A DNA stretch of 64,000 nt from NCBI RefSeq assembly GCF_965363235.1, contig NC_134840.1, positions 96,794,416-96,858,415 of the forward strand. The letters are read 5' to 3'. Of the stretch, positions 50,601-62,813 are shown piece after piece. The notes beneath the pieces are model-generated. The model was not told the DNA's origin and ran no database searches. It was given only the letters and a program-made list of their open reading frames with translations. Made by a program: the position numbers and the translations under genes. The DNA comes from Mytilus galloprovincialis. Lineage: Eukaryota; Mollusca; Bivalvia; Mytilida; Mytilidae. Numbering within the stretch: the first letter of the stretch is position 1; the number at the start of each line of letters is the position of its first letter.

Positions 50601-53448
50601 CCCACATTAAAAGCAATATCCTTTGAAATCTATAATTGCTTAAGGTAGCACAATACAAATATATTTTAACTTCCAATCTTCAACCTTAAAACTGCTGTTA
50701 CTTTCTTAAGACTGCATATAAATTAATAAGAGAGGTACATACTAAAATAGATAAAAGATTAATCTTTTTATGAATGCAATATTTTTGTTATGCAATCATT
50801 ATGTAATCAATTATTATGCAATTAGTGGCAAAATCTTGGTCAGTTTGCTTGAATGAATTTAGCTCTTTCATCTCTTTAACTATACAGGAAATTTTAACGA
50901 AAACTTAATCAATACAGCAGGAGCTCTAAAAGGGTTTCTGGAATTATCACTATCGTATTCCATTTTTCATAAATCTCTAATTAGTGTAAACATCCTTACA
51001 ACATAAAGGTAAATATTTTTGATTAGTTGTAAAATTTGAACTATACATTGCTGCTGGTGGAGATTTATTTCCCCGAGGGTATCATCAGCCCAGTAGTCAA
51101 CACTTCTGTGTTGACTTGAGTTATCATTGATATGTTCATAATTATAAATTAACTGTTAACAAAACTTTGAATTTTTCAAAAAAACTAAGGCTTTTCTACC
51201 TCAGGAATAGATTACCTTAACTGTATTTGGCAAAACTTTTAGGAATTTTTTAATAATTGGTGACAAGAATTAAGAATGTCAAAGAAACATGTTCAACCTT
51301 TGTTTTATACTGTGTAACAATTCTGGGTCTTCCCTTGGCTTTGCAATTTAAATTAATTTGTCATAGAAACCCATATATATTTTTCAATAATCTTGTTAAC
51401 TTTCCCAAAATACAGTAATTTGAAATTCTTATTGTCAATGATTATTTCTTATACATTATCATGATTATGTAACATATTTATCATACATTTTAACATTTCA
51501 TAAATATCCATATATATTCCATAGGAAAGATAGAAATAATGCTTTTATCTCAAGAATTATGTAGACCTATTTGTAGTTTTCTCCAATTTTGACGAATTAA
51601 ACATTATCCGGGAATTCTCGCTACATTGAAGACCCATTGGTGGCCTTCGGCTGTTGTCTGCTCTATGGTCGGGTTGTTGTCTGCTCTTTGGTCGGGTTGT
51701 TATCTGCTCTTTGATCGGGTTGTTGTCGCTTTGACACATTCCCCATTTCCTTTCTCAATTTTATGTAGCGAGAAATTCCCGCACCCTGACTAGGGACAGG
51801 CGTAAAAATGCGACGGGGTTAAACATGTTTGTGAGATCTCAACCCACCCCCTATACCTCTAGCCAATGTAGAAAAGTAAACGCATAACAATAATGTTTAC
51901 ATTAAATAAGCTGCATTTGATTTATAAGTGCTAAATGTAAGCATGGGTAAAATGTTTAAGTGCTTAACAAGATTTCAAATATATCCACCGTGTGGCAGCG
52001 TTTCCATGGAGATATAGAATGATTGGATGACCTGAGTTTAACTTTAAGTCTTGATTGTCTCCCCTGTTCTGTTGTGGTAAAGTATGCCTACAGATATAAA
52101 TTTAAACCAATATAATATAACACCTTGTTCCTGCCCTGCCATGGAGGTATAAAATAATAGGGTGTCCTGAATTCAGCTGGCTAGAATCCCCTTCCAACAA
52201 ATCAGCTGGTAACGTTTGCCTTCAATAAAACAAAATAAAATACAAAGTGATAAGCAAACCTGAAATATACCCTTTTTTTCCTCATCATTTTCTTGAACAC
52301 CAATGGCTAAAAGAAATTTAGGATAAAATTTAATTGAAAGTCATATATATCTCAATCACAGTAAGCTTACTGTTCCATAATTAATGGTATTCATTTGTCT
52401 TTTAAAAGTTATACAACACATGTGTGTATAATGCCTTTAAACTGTTAAAAACTCCATTCAAATAACCTTTGATAATACTGGTAGAAATAAAAAAATTTTT
52501 TAAAGTAAATGATTATAAATATACAATAATTTGTCCTCTCAATAACTTACCAAGCACCTAATTTAACTTTTTCATTGACTTTGATGTAGAAATTCTTACA
52601 GCCTTTGATTCCTCTCTTGTCTGGACGCTTCAGGTCAACAAAATAGGGAAACTTTACTAAATAAGAAAAAAGTAAAATAATATTTATATATAACAACAAA
52701 CTTAACAACAGCCATACAGTTTAACATTAAAAATTTATTTTCATTCCTCTTCTTGGACATTAGCATGAGTTCATATTCTCGTAAAAGTGTGACAATTCTA
52801 ATTAAACACCTATTTAATTACTGTCTTCATGATTGGCAACAAATTTTTCATGCATTTTCAGGATAAGGTTTTCATGAAGAAATATTTGCTATAAACATGA
52901 TAAAACTTTTTGAACCTCTATCAGTTTTCTAAATTGAAATTTAACAATAATGATATAGACAGACCATAAATCTTGGAAGTAAATATTGTATAAATGCATC
53001 GGAAAGCCAAAAAGATTAGTCAAAACAATATAATGTCAGGTGCGCATAAGCTAATATAAAGCCAGCATATTGTTGAAGTTTGAGTAGTCTTTTTTCCTAT
53101 AGTTGCAGTTCTTCATGGTGAATTAAGAACTAAAGTTACACTTCAATTACATGTACATGTACTAACTATTTGTAAAAAAAAATTGAACTTTAAACATGTT
53201 AAACAGATTGATTTTATTTTGAAATATCAAACTTATATACAATATATAATGTTAATTTTCAGATGACTTGAAACTTTGGTTGTGTATGAATATCTAGTTG
53301 ACATTTACAATACTCACAGAAATGTAAGACTAGTATTTTAGAGAAGATCCATGGATTTGTCTTGACCAGTACTGGCACCACTACATACAGGACAAATAAA
53401 AAAGCTGACAATGACTTTGCTGCTGAAGTCAACCATGGCACATAAAAC
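44287..53448 (-). CDS. ABHD12-like: ABHD12-like serine hydrolase (lysophospholipase family), 11 exons
   Basis: I reconstructed eleven exons with GT-AG borders and consistent phases: 53318-53448, 52551-52656, 51989-52087, 50007-50083, 49077-49206, 48411-48448, 47768-47847, 47338-47417, 46823-46901, 45743-45867 and 44287-44320 (stop 44287-44289). They total 979 bp, about 326 residues. The order matches ABHD12: a hydrophobic N-terminal helix, PYFVDLKRP, WHTLP, PIILYLHGNA, ELYKVLSSM, DYRGFGDSSG, the nucleophile elbow GHSLGS, ILESPF, LLILHAADD with the catalytic Asp, and LGYRHCEIY with the catalytic His. Human ABHD12 hydrolyses lysophosphatidylserine at the ER membrane with its active site in the lumen. 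The first exon with the start ATG is not identified. The variant GNAAT, not GNAGT, is seen at the oxyanion region. Its last exon is duplicated at 63672. Confidence 0.93.
45235..45365. repeat. Short GTGGTGGATCC-type repeat
   Basis: The block has GCAGTGGTGGATCCAAAAAC at one side and GGAAATGCCCCTGCATTG at the other. It has the look of a small dispersed element in the last intron of the ABHD12-like gene. The ends are only roughly placed. Confidence 0.4.
45999..46210. mobile_element. 212-bp MITE (TACTGTGGATT type)
   Basis: The left end TACTGTGGATTCATTTATTT and right end ...GTTAATCCACAGTA are inverted repeats. A second inverted pair, ACCAATTTTCGTGGAT and ATCCACGAAAATTGG-like, lies inside, so the whole element can fold back. 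The type is widespread in animals, as I recall. It lies in an intron of the ABHD12-like gene. A half-copy is near 1198-1320. Confidence 0.8.
46321..46880. repeat. Minisatellite of eight 70-bp units derived from an exon-intron border
   Basis: Units start at 46321, 46391, 46461, 46531, 46601, 46671, 46741 and 46811, exactly 70 bp apart, each beginning TATAAGACTTACCTC or a close variant. Each holds the last 48 bp of the 46823-46901 exon, its GT donor and 22 bp of intron. Only the unit at 46811 belongs to the complete exon. The other seven change the Asp-Asp of the catalytic loop to Asp-Gly. Each copy keeps a splice donor and an upstream ATGCAG that could act as an acceptor. Confidence 0.95.
50641..51050. 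repeat. Partial copy of the 37318-38050 MITE
   Basis: The copy begins TTAAGGTAGCACAATACAAA and tracks the first half of the MITE (for example AGATAAAAGATTAATCTTTT and ATTATGCAATTAGTGGCAAA), then breaks off. It lies in an intron of the ABHD12-like gene. Confidence 0.75.
51595..51895. repeat. Rearranged R1 copy (two arms in opposite orientation)
   Basis: The part at about 51600-51765 is R1 on the minus strand (GGTGGCCTTCGGCTGTTGTC, with a GTCGGGTTGTTGTCTGCTCT unit duplicated three times). From 51768 the sequence is R1 on the plus strand (AGCGAGAAATTCCCGCACCC to GTAAACGCATAACAATA). The insertion ends about 95 bp before the exon at 51989. Confidence 0.75.
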
Positions 53449-53796
53449 CTGAAATTGATATATATGTTCCAGAAACCATATATATATTAATATTTTGAAA
53501 AACTCTTTAATTGGGGACTTCGATGCTTGTCTTACAATTCTTGTAAGTTAATATTGGCATTGCATAACAACTCCATATCAAGAAAATGGAAGTGTTCAAA
53601 AAACAATTTTGATGTGTATATTAATTAACTTTGAGTTGTAGCTGACAATTCAAAGTTAATCAATATAAACATCAAGATTGTTTTTTTATAGGCCTTTTCC
53701 TTCTTAAAGAAATAATTGTCAAGTTTTCCAATCAAACTTTTCATTTCAATTGAATGGAAAATGATATGAAATGCATATGATTATTATTTTATCTCA

Positions 53797-53967
53797 TAGG
53801 CGATCCAGGGGAAGGGGGGCTGGTTGGCCCGAGCCCCCCCTTTCGTGGGAAAAATTTGGTTCATTATATAGGGAATCACTGAAGCATGACTGGAGCGGGC
53901 CCCCTTAGGTCAGTCAGCGGGCCCCCCCCCCCCCCTCCCTTAGGAAAAGTTCTGGATCCGCCACTGG
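53797..53967. repeat. GTGGCGGAT-type MITE, inverse orientation
   Basis: It runs from CATAGGCGATCCAGGGG to GTTCTGGATCCGCCACTGG and is the reverse complement relative of 42063-42218, with the shared TATATAGGGAATCACTGAAG segment. C-runs near 53924-53937. Confidence 0.7.
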
Positions 53968-54065
53968 ATCTTGTGATAGATATACATGTATATGTGAATG
54001 GTTTCAAAAGAGAGATTCAATGTGATATCCAATATTTAATATCTGGCTTTAATAGATGCAGTTTC

Positions 54066-54207
54066 CAGAGGCAGATTAAGAGGGGGCCCCTTTTCAGTGA
54101 AAAATTATGGTTGGATATTTAGGGAATCGCTGAAGCTTGACCAGAAGGGTCCCATCTTAAGCAGTCAGTGAGCCCCCACTTATCAAAATTTCTGGATCCG
54201 CCACTGG
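54066..54207. repeat. GTGGCGGAT-type repeat, diverged second copy
   Basis: It runs from AGAGGCAGATTAAGAGG to TTCTGGATCCGCCACTGG and lies about 100 bp from the previous copy. It is more diverged, so the two are separate insertions or an old tandem. Confidence 0.6.
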
Positions 54208-57032
54208 TTTAAATACATTCAAGAGTGTTGAATTGGGGGTATTTTTATAATGAATATTTGGTAAAAGTTCTGGCCAAATGACACTGCATGTAAAAACAGT
54301 AATTTTTGGTGCATAACAATAATTTCTACTCTCATTCTAATTTCATGAACAGTTAGCCTAATTTTCTTGAAAACAAGAGAAAGAGGGTGGTTAAAAATTG
54401 TGTCAATAATAATTTTTTTCCCTAACTTTGTATTGTCACCAATGGCAATGGCACCATTTTTATATGAGTATTCAACATTAGCAAAGTCTTGCCCCAATGC
54501 TTCCCAATTAGATGTCCATGTTTGACTTGAAAAAGAAAGATAAAATATAACAAATACAGTGTTACAGCATATAAAACTGATCAGAAAGCTGTCTTAGTCT
54601 AAACTTTATATATGAACAACTTTACGACAGAGAACACACATGCATATACATTTTCGGCCTTTTCCTGCCACCAGGGACATTTTGTACAGAACATACAGAT
54701 CAATCTCTTCTTTTCGACCTGCTAATTTTCTAAAATGTTGTTTTGTTCTTATATGATCTTCGGAAATGCCATCAATTAATTAATTGTATTAAATGAAGAC
54801 CTGATCTAACATTGTCAGAGTTCTTTTAATTAATAGAAATTTCTGTCGTATCTTAATATGAAAAATAATGTGTTCATTAATTCTTGACAACCGTACAATA
54901 ATCACTGTGATTGTAATTTAGAATTTATAATTCACAAAGTTTTCAGGTTGTTTGCGGTTTTGCTTTCTTTTATTTTGGAAGAAGGGACAAATAATAAATG
55001 AGTACAGACATGCACCGATGATCAAAGAACATGTATTTTACTAGGAAACATGTTACATGTATGAATTCAAAGTGTCATGTTGACCTGGAATGTTAATTTG
55101 GCCGGCACAATCCGGCAAGAATATTTATTTACGATGCTATACAAGACATTGCATTTTCACACGACAAATACAGTATTAAATATTTTCCCTTGTATCTTAT
55201 GTATACAACCCATAATGATTGATTTATTATTCATGTTTAACTCACTCACAGTTTTGCCTTTGAAATTTCTATAAAAGTATGCCGTATAAAGCCTAGAAAA
55301 ATTAAACGCAGCAACAAAGAAAAGAAATTATCGAAATTTTGTCCATGCATTAAAATTCTCTGATGTCGTTTCAATGGAACATTGGCATACCTGTATGATA
55401 TCAAGACAAACTTCTTCGTCGAATGAATTGTGAAAATCAGCATGAAAAAGGCAATGGTTTTGAAATTTCTTTGCAGTATTCTTTTATATGTCCTACATTC
55501 TGGTTAAATTATTTGTGACCCCTCACTCAAACGAATAAACTGGAGGATTAACCACGGATAAGGATTAGCCATAATCCGATGGATGCGTTGACGAATCACG
55601 TCATTAGATTAATTACGTCATTAGTGTGTAGTGCACTTTTTGCGTACTTGTTCATCTTTTTAAGTTTTGGAGGTTTTTTTGCGCTTTTTCTAATCCGTTC
55701 TTGTAAATGTATTTGAATAGCTTAGAAACTATCTTCTATATTTTATGTATTTACAATTTTATTTGTATTATATTCTTACAATTTTTGCAAAGTAAACGCT
55801 TAAAAACTTTAGCCAGTTTAGGAAAGTAAGCCTAGAATACATAAATATCCTTACTAAATGGCCTACTGCAATAACGTCGGGAAAAAGAGTGGATTTGAGA
55901 CTCTATAGTTCTAAATATTATATACATATTTATAAATGTATTCTTACATAATTTAATTTTCATAATTTTCATAAAAAAGGTCCCCTTTCATGATCTTTCA
56001 TATCTTTTAATCTTGGTAAAAAACGCGCGAATGTTTCAAGACGGAGGAATTAAATTTATCACAAACACGGCGACGTCATAGTACATTACGTAGTTCATAA
56101 CATCATTTCAATCGGCCGATGAATCGGCCCTTTGGCACTGAAAGGAGTATGACTTTGGGCCGATAATCGGCCCTGTGGCACATAACTCGTTAATCAAATC
56201 ACATCACAGATAATTTATAAATTACGGGAATAAATTAACACCTCCATGGTATATTTGAAATACAAATTACTGCCAAAAGATAGTTCTTTGAATTATTCAA
56301 ATATTTACATATACGTATAAACGCCCTTTCTGATTAATATATTGTCTAGGGACTTCTTCTTGCTGGCTAAACAAAAGATGTTATTTTTATTATATTTCAT
56401 TGATAATTTTAAAATCGCTATGCAGAATACTAATATTTAACAAAGTATATGTATAAAACATAGTTTGGGGGATAGAGGGGACTTACTTACATATGGCACG
56501 AATAAAGCCGAGAACAAACCCCCCCCCCCCCCCCCCCCCCCCCGTTTTCTCTTAACGATATAGAATTATACAACATTGATATTTGGTATACACTTCTTCG
56601 TTTCACAATAATGGTAAGCTTAATTGCATCAGACATTAAGAAATATTTTGAATAAAAACAGTCTCTATGAAAGTGTAATTTAGAATATTGAGTTATTCCT
56701 CTTTTATTAAAAGTCGCAATTACCAGAGGTATAAAACATTACGATTTATTCTAACATGACGTCCTTCAAACGCTTTGAGTACACACCCGTGGTAAAATAT
56801 GAATATATTGCCAGTGCTGTTCCGATTGTACTCCCACGTCATATGCTTTTTTATGAATGAGATACCCGACGTCATAGAACAATGACGTTAGAATGTAAGC
56901 ATTTTACGGGAAAAAACACGCTTGTGAATCCGAAAATCATCACAAGGAAACATACACAAATGATGCTAAAATGTGGCAAAAGCCCTTTATTGTACATCAT
57001 ATAAGACATATAAATAAATTATCATTCAAATT
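54208..57032. other. Upstream region of the ABHD12-like gene, no confident exon
   Basis: A minus-strand open stretch at 54219-54530 follows a possible acceptor (TTTTTCAAG), but its translation has no ABHD12 character. The missing first exon and promoter should lie in or beyond this region. A palindromic TCGGCCGATGAATCGGCC segment (about 56113-56130) and a related GGGCCGATAATCGGCCC (about 56157-56174) are present. A run of about 23 C lies near 56520-56543. Confidence 0.35.
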
Positions 57033-58667
57033 CAATGCCGTAGCTACCCTTGAGGCAAGTGAGGCAAATGCCTCACTAAAATTGCGACACTGATTATTTT
57101 TTTTTATACATATATATAAATATAATTGTCATTTGTTGTTCTGTCTCAACCTTAATTTCTATAACTTGTCATCATCCCTTTTAAACCATTCTTCCTGGAT
57201 ATAACTCAGCATCTCAACGGGTGATGTTTCTCGATAACATTAACCTAGTAACGATAATCATCATGGATCTTTAGTTAAAACAGGCTCTTGCAGAAAAAGG
57301 AAAAGCGACACTGAAGGTTAAGAAGAAATAATTCTAGTAAACTATATTTTTTTAACAGAGTCTGAGTATTGCATATAACTTCATTAGAACAATCAAAAAA
57401 CGATAAGTAGACTGACAAATAAAGTACTGGTCTTCGGAAGGGGGCAGTCCTGTCTGCGTATTCATTTCTCCGTTTCACCAACTTTTAACAAATAAAGTCA
57501 TGACTGGGCATCGCAAGAGGGCAGTCCTGTCTGCGTATTCATTTCACGAACTTTAAACTTTCTCTTTACAGATAAATGAATATAAATAATATGAAACATG
57601 AATGCATGGATTAGTTTTTATCCATGTTTCTTTAACCTTAAAAATTGAAAGAATATCCCATATTCCAATTTGATATTATTGAGGAATGGTAGAACCTTTA
57701 ACCTGAGACTACTATAACACTAGTAATCTCAGCTTTAACACAGGATTTTGTCGTTACTTATTCGGGACTATGGAATTTCGTTTCTTTATATTCGGGGTTT
57801 CGGAATCGGACACCCCCAAACCCTAACCCCTAAATTTATAGATTCTGGAACTAAAATATCACCAACTATTTCCAGAAATAATTTGAAATTACGGAACTAC
57901 ATGTACAAACGTCAAAAACTCCATTCCAATTCCCCTGTACCCATATATACTTACTCTATAGATAGAATCATATACATGTATCTTATCTCATTCTATTCCT
58001 AGTTTGTCTACTCTTTGTCAGAATAAAAGCGAGTTAAATATTTTGTAACTGCGACTGTATGATGGTGCTTACAGGAAATCTTAATTCCCTTTTGCAAACA
58101 AAACTGTTACTACCGATGCTGCTACCGAATTGCTGATGGAAAGGGAATTGGAAGATAACATCGATCATTGTGCTGGTGATGATGTGCTACCTTTAGAAAC
58201 ACAGACTGCCCTGAAACAACTGAAAACTTGAAAAAGAGCATGCATGAGTGGCGCAAGATTGTGCGGTCTTGCCATGCTCCATGATCATCGCGATAAGGAT
58301 ATCAGCAGACCAAATTATGATTCTGAAACGATTTGACTGAACCGGCCATAGAAAAATTTGGAAAACTCTACTGAATCGATGTTTGTTCTATGTTCTGGCA
58401 GCAGACTCAAATCAGAGATATTTGGATGATTATCTTACATATAAATTTAAATAAAGTTGTTAAAAATTTGGTGGTAGTAAAAGTCTTAAAAAATGAAAAA
58501 TTTATATAAAAAGTGTCCAAATTCAAAACATTATCAAACTCTCTAAAAATGCCTAGAATGAGGATTTTGCACCATTCATTTCATACCCTCCAAAAAAAAA
58601 TTTCGCCTCGCTTCGCTCGGCTCAATTATTTTGCCTCACTAAAATAAGATGCCTAGCTACGGCCTTG
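57033..58667. mobile_element. Eroded DNA transposon, hAT-like remnant
   Basis: The left end CAATGCCGTAGCTACCCTTG and the right end AGCTACGGCCTTG in inverse sense form short terminal inverted repeats (CAAGGCCGTAGCTA on the reverse strand). Each is followed inward by a GCCTCACTAAAA block. A plus-strand stretch at about 58105-58430 translates, with stops and frame changes, into pieces such as LCGLAMLHDHRD that resemble the C-terminal dimerisation region of hAT-type transposases. No clear target duplication was found. The call is tentative. Confidence 0.45.
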
Positions 58668-58755
58668 CTAAAGAATCCGGTTATTAAAAATCCTTACATT
58701 TTGACGTTCCAGATTTTGAAACGGGAAGATCGATCGGAAATGATGTTAATTTTTT

Positions 58756-59225
58756 AGGTGTCAGACCACCAATTACTCCCTCCAATTTAGAACGTATGTA
58801 AAAGTAGTCCTACTTTGACACAAAATAGTGCTTTTGATGTCATTGTTTACGTAAACTAACCAACAAATTTGCAGAAATGAAACTTTTGGTGAAAGGGAAA
58901 TATATTTAGACCATTTTGAGCCAAAATTCACTTGTCTATGAGTTTGCATTAAAAATTCAGGATTAATGCGCTACATAGTACACTAATTTAAGATTTCCAG
59001 AAAACCGGGAGTTATTTTGGTAGTACCTGTCTTTTCAAAATCAGAAATTTGTTACAAGACTTTAAACATTGGTTGAAAATTGGCATGTAGGAAGGTGATA
59101 CATGTACAATTCAGGATATACCTGGTTTCCTTGAAGTTAAACTTAAGGTAAAATATTTAGAAAGCTGTGAAAATTGCAAAATTTGGTTGAACAGATAGGG
59201 ATTTTTAATTGGTGGTCTGACACCT
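58756..59225. mobile_element. 470-bp MITE, copy 1
   Basis: The element starts AGGTGTCAGACCACCAATTA and ends AATTGGTGGTCTGACACCT, giving about 18-19-bp terminal inverted repeats. It is non-coding. A copy of the same length and, by eye, the same sequence is at 60084-60553. Confidence 0.85.
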
Positions 59226-60083
59226 TTAAGGGAAATGCGGTGAAACCCCAAATTCAGAAAACAATTGATTTTTTTTACTTAACTGATCATATGAAGTGAT
59301 AGTAGTAACATTTCAATCTTTTTGGGGGCAAAAAGTCATATATTGCAAATTTAGAGCCTTAGACCTGAATTTGTGCTATTTTTAGCTTTTCCCACCCTGA
59401 CAATATGCTTTCACATAAAAAAATGTCCCAAATTGTTATAAATGCACAGCAAGATGTTTCTGTGGTATTAACATTAAAACATGTTTATTTTACCACCAAA
59501 AAAAGTTCTTGTCATCAAGATTTAATGAAATTATTTGATTTTTATCCCTTATATCATTGCGTCATAGCATGTATTTGGCAGATTACATAGCCTGATGTAA
59601 ACATTGCAAAAACTCACAAAAATCCCATTTATTATCTCAAATGAAAGTTTTATGCCTTAAGTTGTATCAACTGATAGAAAATAAAAACAGTTAAATGACC
59701 ATGACTGCACTTTTGATCATTTAATAGTCCCATTACTTACACCAGGTGTAAAAAAGGGGGGTCAATATTCCTTGACTCTTCAATACCTTGAATTTTTTAC
59801 TTAACCCATTGTAAAAATTGTGGAAAGTCTTTTAAGAAGTAGAACAAACAAGAAAAAAATCAACAAAACTGATCTTGATATTGAAAGTTTATGTTCCTGT
59901 AGTCCAAAATGAAATTTTCAAGTATTTTCTATCAAAGTCATACATTACAGTCAGTTTAAATTGAGCTTTGAAATTTGTAATATAAGTCACATTATGCTCA
60001 GATAGGATGTTTCTGACTTCAAATTGAATAAGGATTAAGAATAAAGCAAAGCAAAGATTTCTGAGCAACTTTTTTGGCTCTTT
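59226..60083. other. 858-bp non-coding interval between the twin MITEs
   Basis: AT-rich, with short frames only. It does not resemble the MITE. Together with the two copies it has the look of a long-terminal-repeat arrangement, but the flanking copies carry inverted ends and no primer-binding site or coding region is visible. Confidence 0.4.
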
Positions 60084-60553
60084 AGGTGTCAGACCACCAA
60101 TTACTCCCTCCAATTTAGAACGTATGTAAAAGTAGTCCTACTTTGACACAAAATAGTGCTTTTGATGTCATTGTTTACGTAAACTAACCAACAAATTTGC
60201 AGAAATGAAACTTTTGGTGAAAGGGAAATATATTTAGACCATTTTGAGCCAAAATTCACTTGTCTATGAGTTTGCATTAAAAATTCAGGATTAATGCGCT
60301 ACATAGTACACTAATTTAAGATTTCCAGAAAACCGGGAGTTATTTTGGTAGTACCTGTCTTTTCAAAATCAGAAATTTGTTACAAGACTTTAAACATTGG
60401 TTGAAAATTGGCATGTAGGAAGGTGATACATGTACAATTCAGGATATACCTGGTTTCCTTGAAGTTAAACTTAAGGTAAAATATTTAGAAAGCTGTGAAA
60501 ATTGCAAAATTTGGTTGAACAGATAGGGATTTTTAATTGGTGGTCTGACACCT
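60084..60553. mobile_element. 470-bp MITE, copy 2
   Basis: Same orientation and length as 58756-59225, and I found no difference on reading. It lies about 250 bp before the POLE4-like start codon and could affect that promoter. Confidence 0.85.
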
Positions 60554-60798
60554 TTTACCAACTCGGAAAAACTAAGGGAATCCGGTTTATAAACATGATA
60601 TAGCTTTTACATATTAATTATGAAAAAAAGACACTTGAAAAAAATATTACCATATTCCGGCAACCTTATTAGATTATCAATTATTATCAAAATAGAAATA
60701 ATCTATAAATTACCATGAATGAAGCCTTTTAAGTAGAGGTTTGAACAATCGAATTAAATTCCAGCGTTGGTCCGCATTTGTTTCTCAAATTCTATAAA

Positions 60799-61335
60799 AT
60801 GGCGGGAGAAGGAGAAAATGTGGAAATCATAACAGAAACAATATCACAAAAAGATGAGACAGACATAAGTCATTTAAAGAACAGTGATGAAAATAAAACA
60901 ACAAACTTAGAAAATGAATCTATATCAGAAAAAGAAGTGTCAGATAATATTCCTGCAATCGAGAATTGCACTCATGAAGAAACTGAAACACATGAAGATC
61001 AAGAAGAAACATTAGAACAAAACTCTAGCACACAAGATCAATCTGAACCTTCAGGGACTAATGAATCTAAGTCACCTAATTCAAATGAACGTTTAATGAG
61101 ACTGCCATTATCCCACATTAAAGTGATAATGAAAACAGATCCTGATGTTACTTTGGCGAGCCAGGAAGCAGTTGTTGCACTTTGTAAAGCAACAGAACTT
61201 TTCATTGGAGCAATTTCTAAAGACGCAGTTGTAACCACATTAAACAGTAAACGAAAAACATTACAAAGAAAAGACCTTGATGTAGTGCTCGATTCCAGAG
61301 ATGGCTATGCCTTTTTAGAAGGAACATTAGATTGA
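60799..61335 (+). CDS. POLE4: DNA polymerase epsilon subunit 4-like histone-fold protein
   Basis: This 178-residue protein starts at the ATG of MAGEGENVE (ATAAAATGGCG context); an upstream in-frame TTG is not used. Residues 1-104 are acidic and low-complexity (Glu, Asn, Thr, Ser). Residues about 105-178 are a histone fold closely matching POLE4: LPLSHIKVIMK, DPDVTLASQEA, LFIGAISKDA, KRKTLQRKDLD and the C-terminal FLEGTLD. POLE4 pairs with POLE3 in the leading-strand polymerase epsilon and binds H3-H4. The animal protein is usually near 120 residues, so the N-terminal extension is longer here. The gene has no intron within the coding region, which could be native or mark a retrocopy; the coding sequence is intact. 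An AATAAA lies near 61444. Confidence 0.9.
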   Translation: MAGEGENVEIITETISQKDETDISHLKNSDENKTTNLENESISEKEVSDNIPAIENCTHEETETHEDQEETLEQNSSTQDQSEPSGTNESKSPNSNERLMRLPLSHIKVIMKTDPDVTLASQEAVVALCKATELFIGAISKDAVVTTLNSKRKTLQRKDLDVVLDSRDGYAFLEGTLD

Positions 61336-62700
61336 CAAGTCCTTGTACATATAGAGAAATTATAGGGGAATTATATGAACTGACAAATCAGTTTATTAAT
61401 TCCATGAATCTGTGAAGGACAGTACAAAGATGATTTGTGTGATTAATAAATGGGCATTTAGCAAACAACTATAGCTATGAGTATCAATCAATGTGATTTA
61501 AAGCTTCAAGCTTAAATCAATCATACATGTACATTGTATCTTAAGATTCTTTAATAATTTTTGTGTTATTTCTATTAACCTTTCTATGTAAACATGTAAT
61601 ATACTTTTATATTATTATATTATAAATTAATAAATACATGTAACAACAATGTGCTACTAGTACTTAACTAGTACAAATTGTACATCAAGACCCACTGCAT
61701 GCCATGTTATAAATTTAATATGAAAATTAGAAGATGTGTTATGATTGCCAATGAGACAATTGCCCAAAGAAGTGTATAAAGTAAACTGGACAGACATGAC
61801 ATACATTTGCAAATGAACATGTACAGTATTACACAATTACATAATAATTTGTACATCTTCTGAACATGCTGAAGAGTCCAAAATAAAAAAGTGTGTGCAT
61901 ATATTACTAATGGAAATTTTAGTCAATACATTTGACTGATTTGTAACAAGGTTCATGTACTGTACGTAAAATAAATAATATCTATACTTTAACTGTATTT
62001 TTCTTTAATTAATGAACTGCAACTCTTGTTTTGTGGTACATGTAGGTGCTAGCTATACAGTCAGAGCTCAGACATAAACAAGTCTGAATCTGCTTTTGAC
62101 TCATAGAGGTCTAAATTTGTAAGTTTTAGGATTAGTCTCCCTTTAATGCTAGACAAAATACGACTTTAATAAGTCAAGTATTGTTAAACAAGAAATAATT
62201 GACCAGAATCAAAAAGTTGCAAATATCGACTCCTACAAGTCGATAAGTGATCAAAATTGGTTAACTTCAAGACCCACGCATATTTATAAGGAGGTCATGC
62301 ATCTAAATCAAATAATGACAACATTGAAAGACAATGCTTTGTCTTCTAAAGAAAAATATGAATGAGATTCTAAAAAATCGGAGATAATGTTAATTAACCT
62401 TACAATGCAACCACCTGGAACTACACTTAATGAGGAAATACATCTGTGTTTAGTAAGGATGTTCAATTAGACAATTACATATAGACAGCTGAAGCCCTTG
62501 TGAACTCTCAGACAGGTTTTTGCTGTTATAGGTTGTGTATTTTGACCACCAAGTGAAATTAAGTTTTTTCATCAACATAAATAGACCTAAACAAGTCTGT
62601 CATTTTATGACTTAGATAAGTCTAAAATTGAAAACACATTTTTATGATAAATACATGTTTTGACTTCTTTAAGTCAAAAACAAAAATAGACTTGTTTATT
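61336..62700. other. 3' region of POLE4-like gene and repeats, no gene seen
   Basis: AT-rich. A fragment at 61730-61800 (AGATGTGTTATGATTGCCAA and following bases) resembles R4-type repeats. Several short blocks containing the pentamer AAGTC or GACTT occur at 62090-62700 (for example ACAAGTCTGA, AATAAGTCAAG, TACAAGTCGA, AACAAGTCTG, TTAAGTCAAA). They may be an old, diverged tandem repeat. Confidence 0.4.
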
Positions 62701-62813
62701 TATTGATTTGACAAACTGATGTTGGCATACAACTAGAAATTGTAACGCTGTCTGTAAGACACTGCCTGACCATAGGAAATTATAAATTTAACAGTTTGTA
62801 TGATGATGTAACT

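Noticed and set aside
54219-54530. Minus-strand open stretch after a possible acceptor, as first exon of the ABHD12-like gene
   Set aside because: The phase and content do not fit an ABHD12 N-terminus and no donor in the correct phase is clear.
58756-60553. LTR retrotransposon with 470-bp LTRs
   Set aside because: The repeats have inverted, not TG...CA, ends. No primer-binding site, polypurine tract or gag-pol is present in the 858-bp interval.
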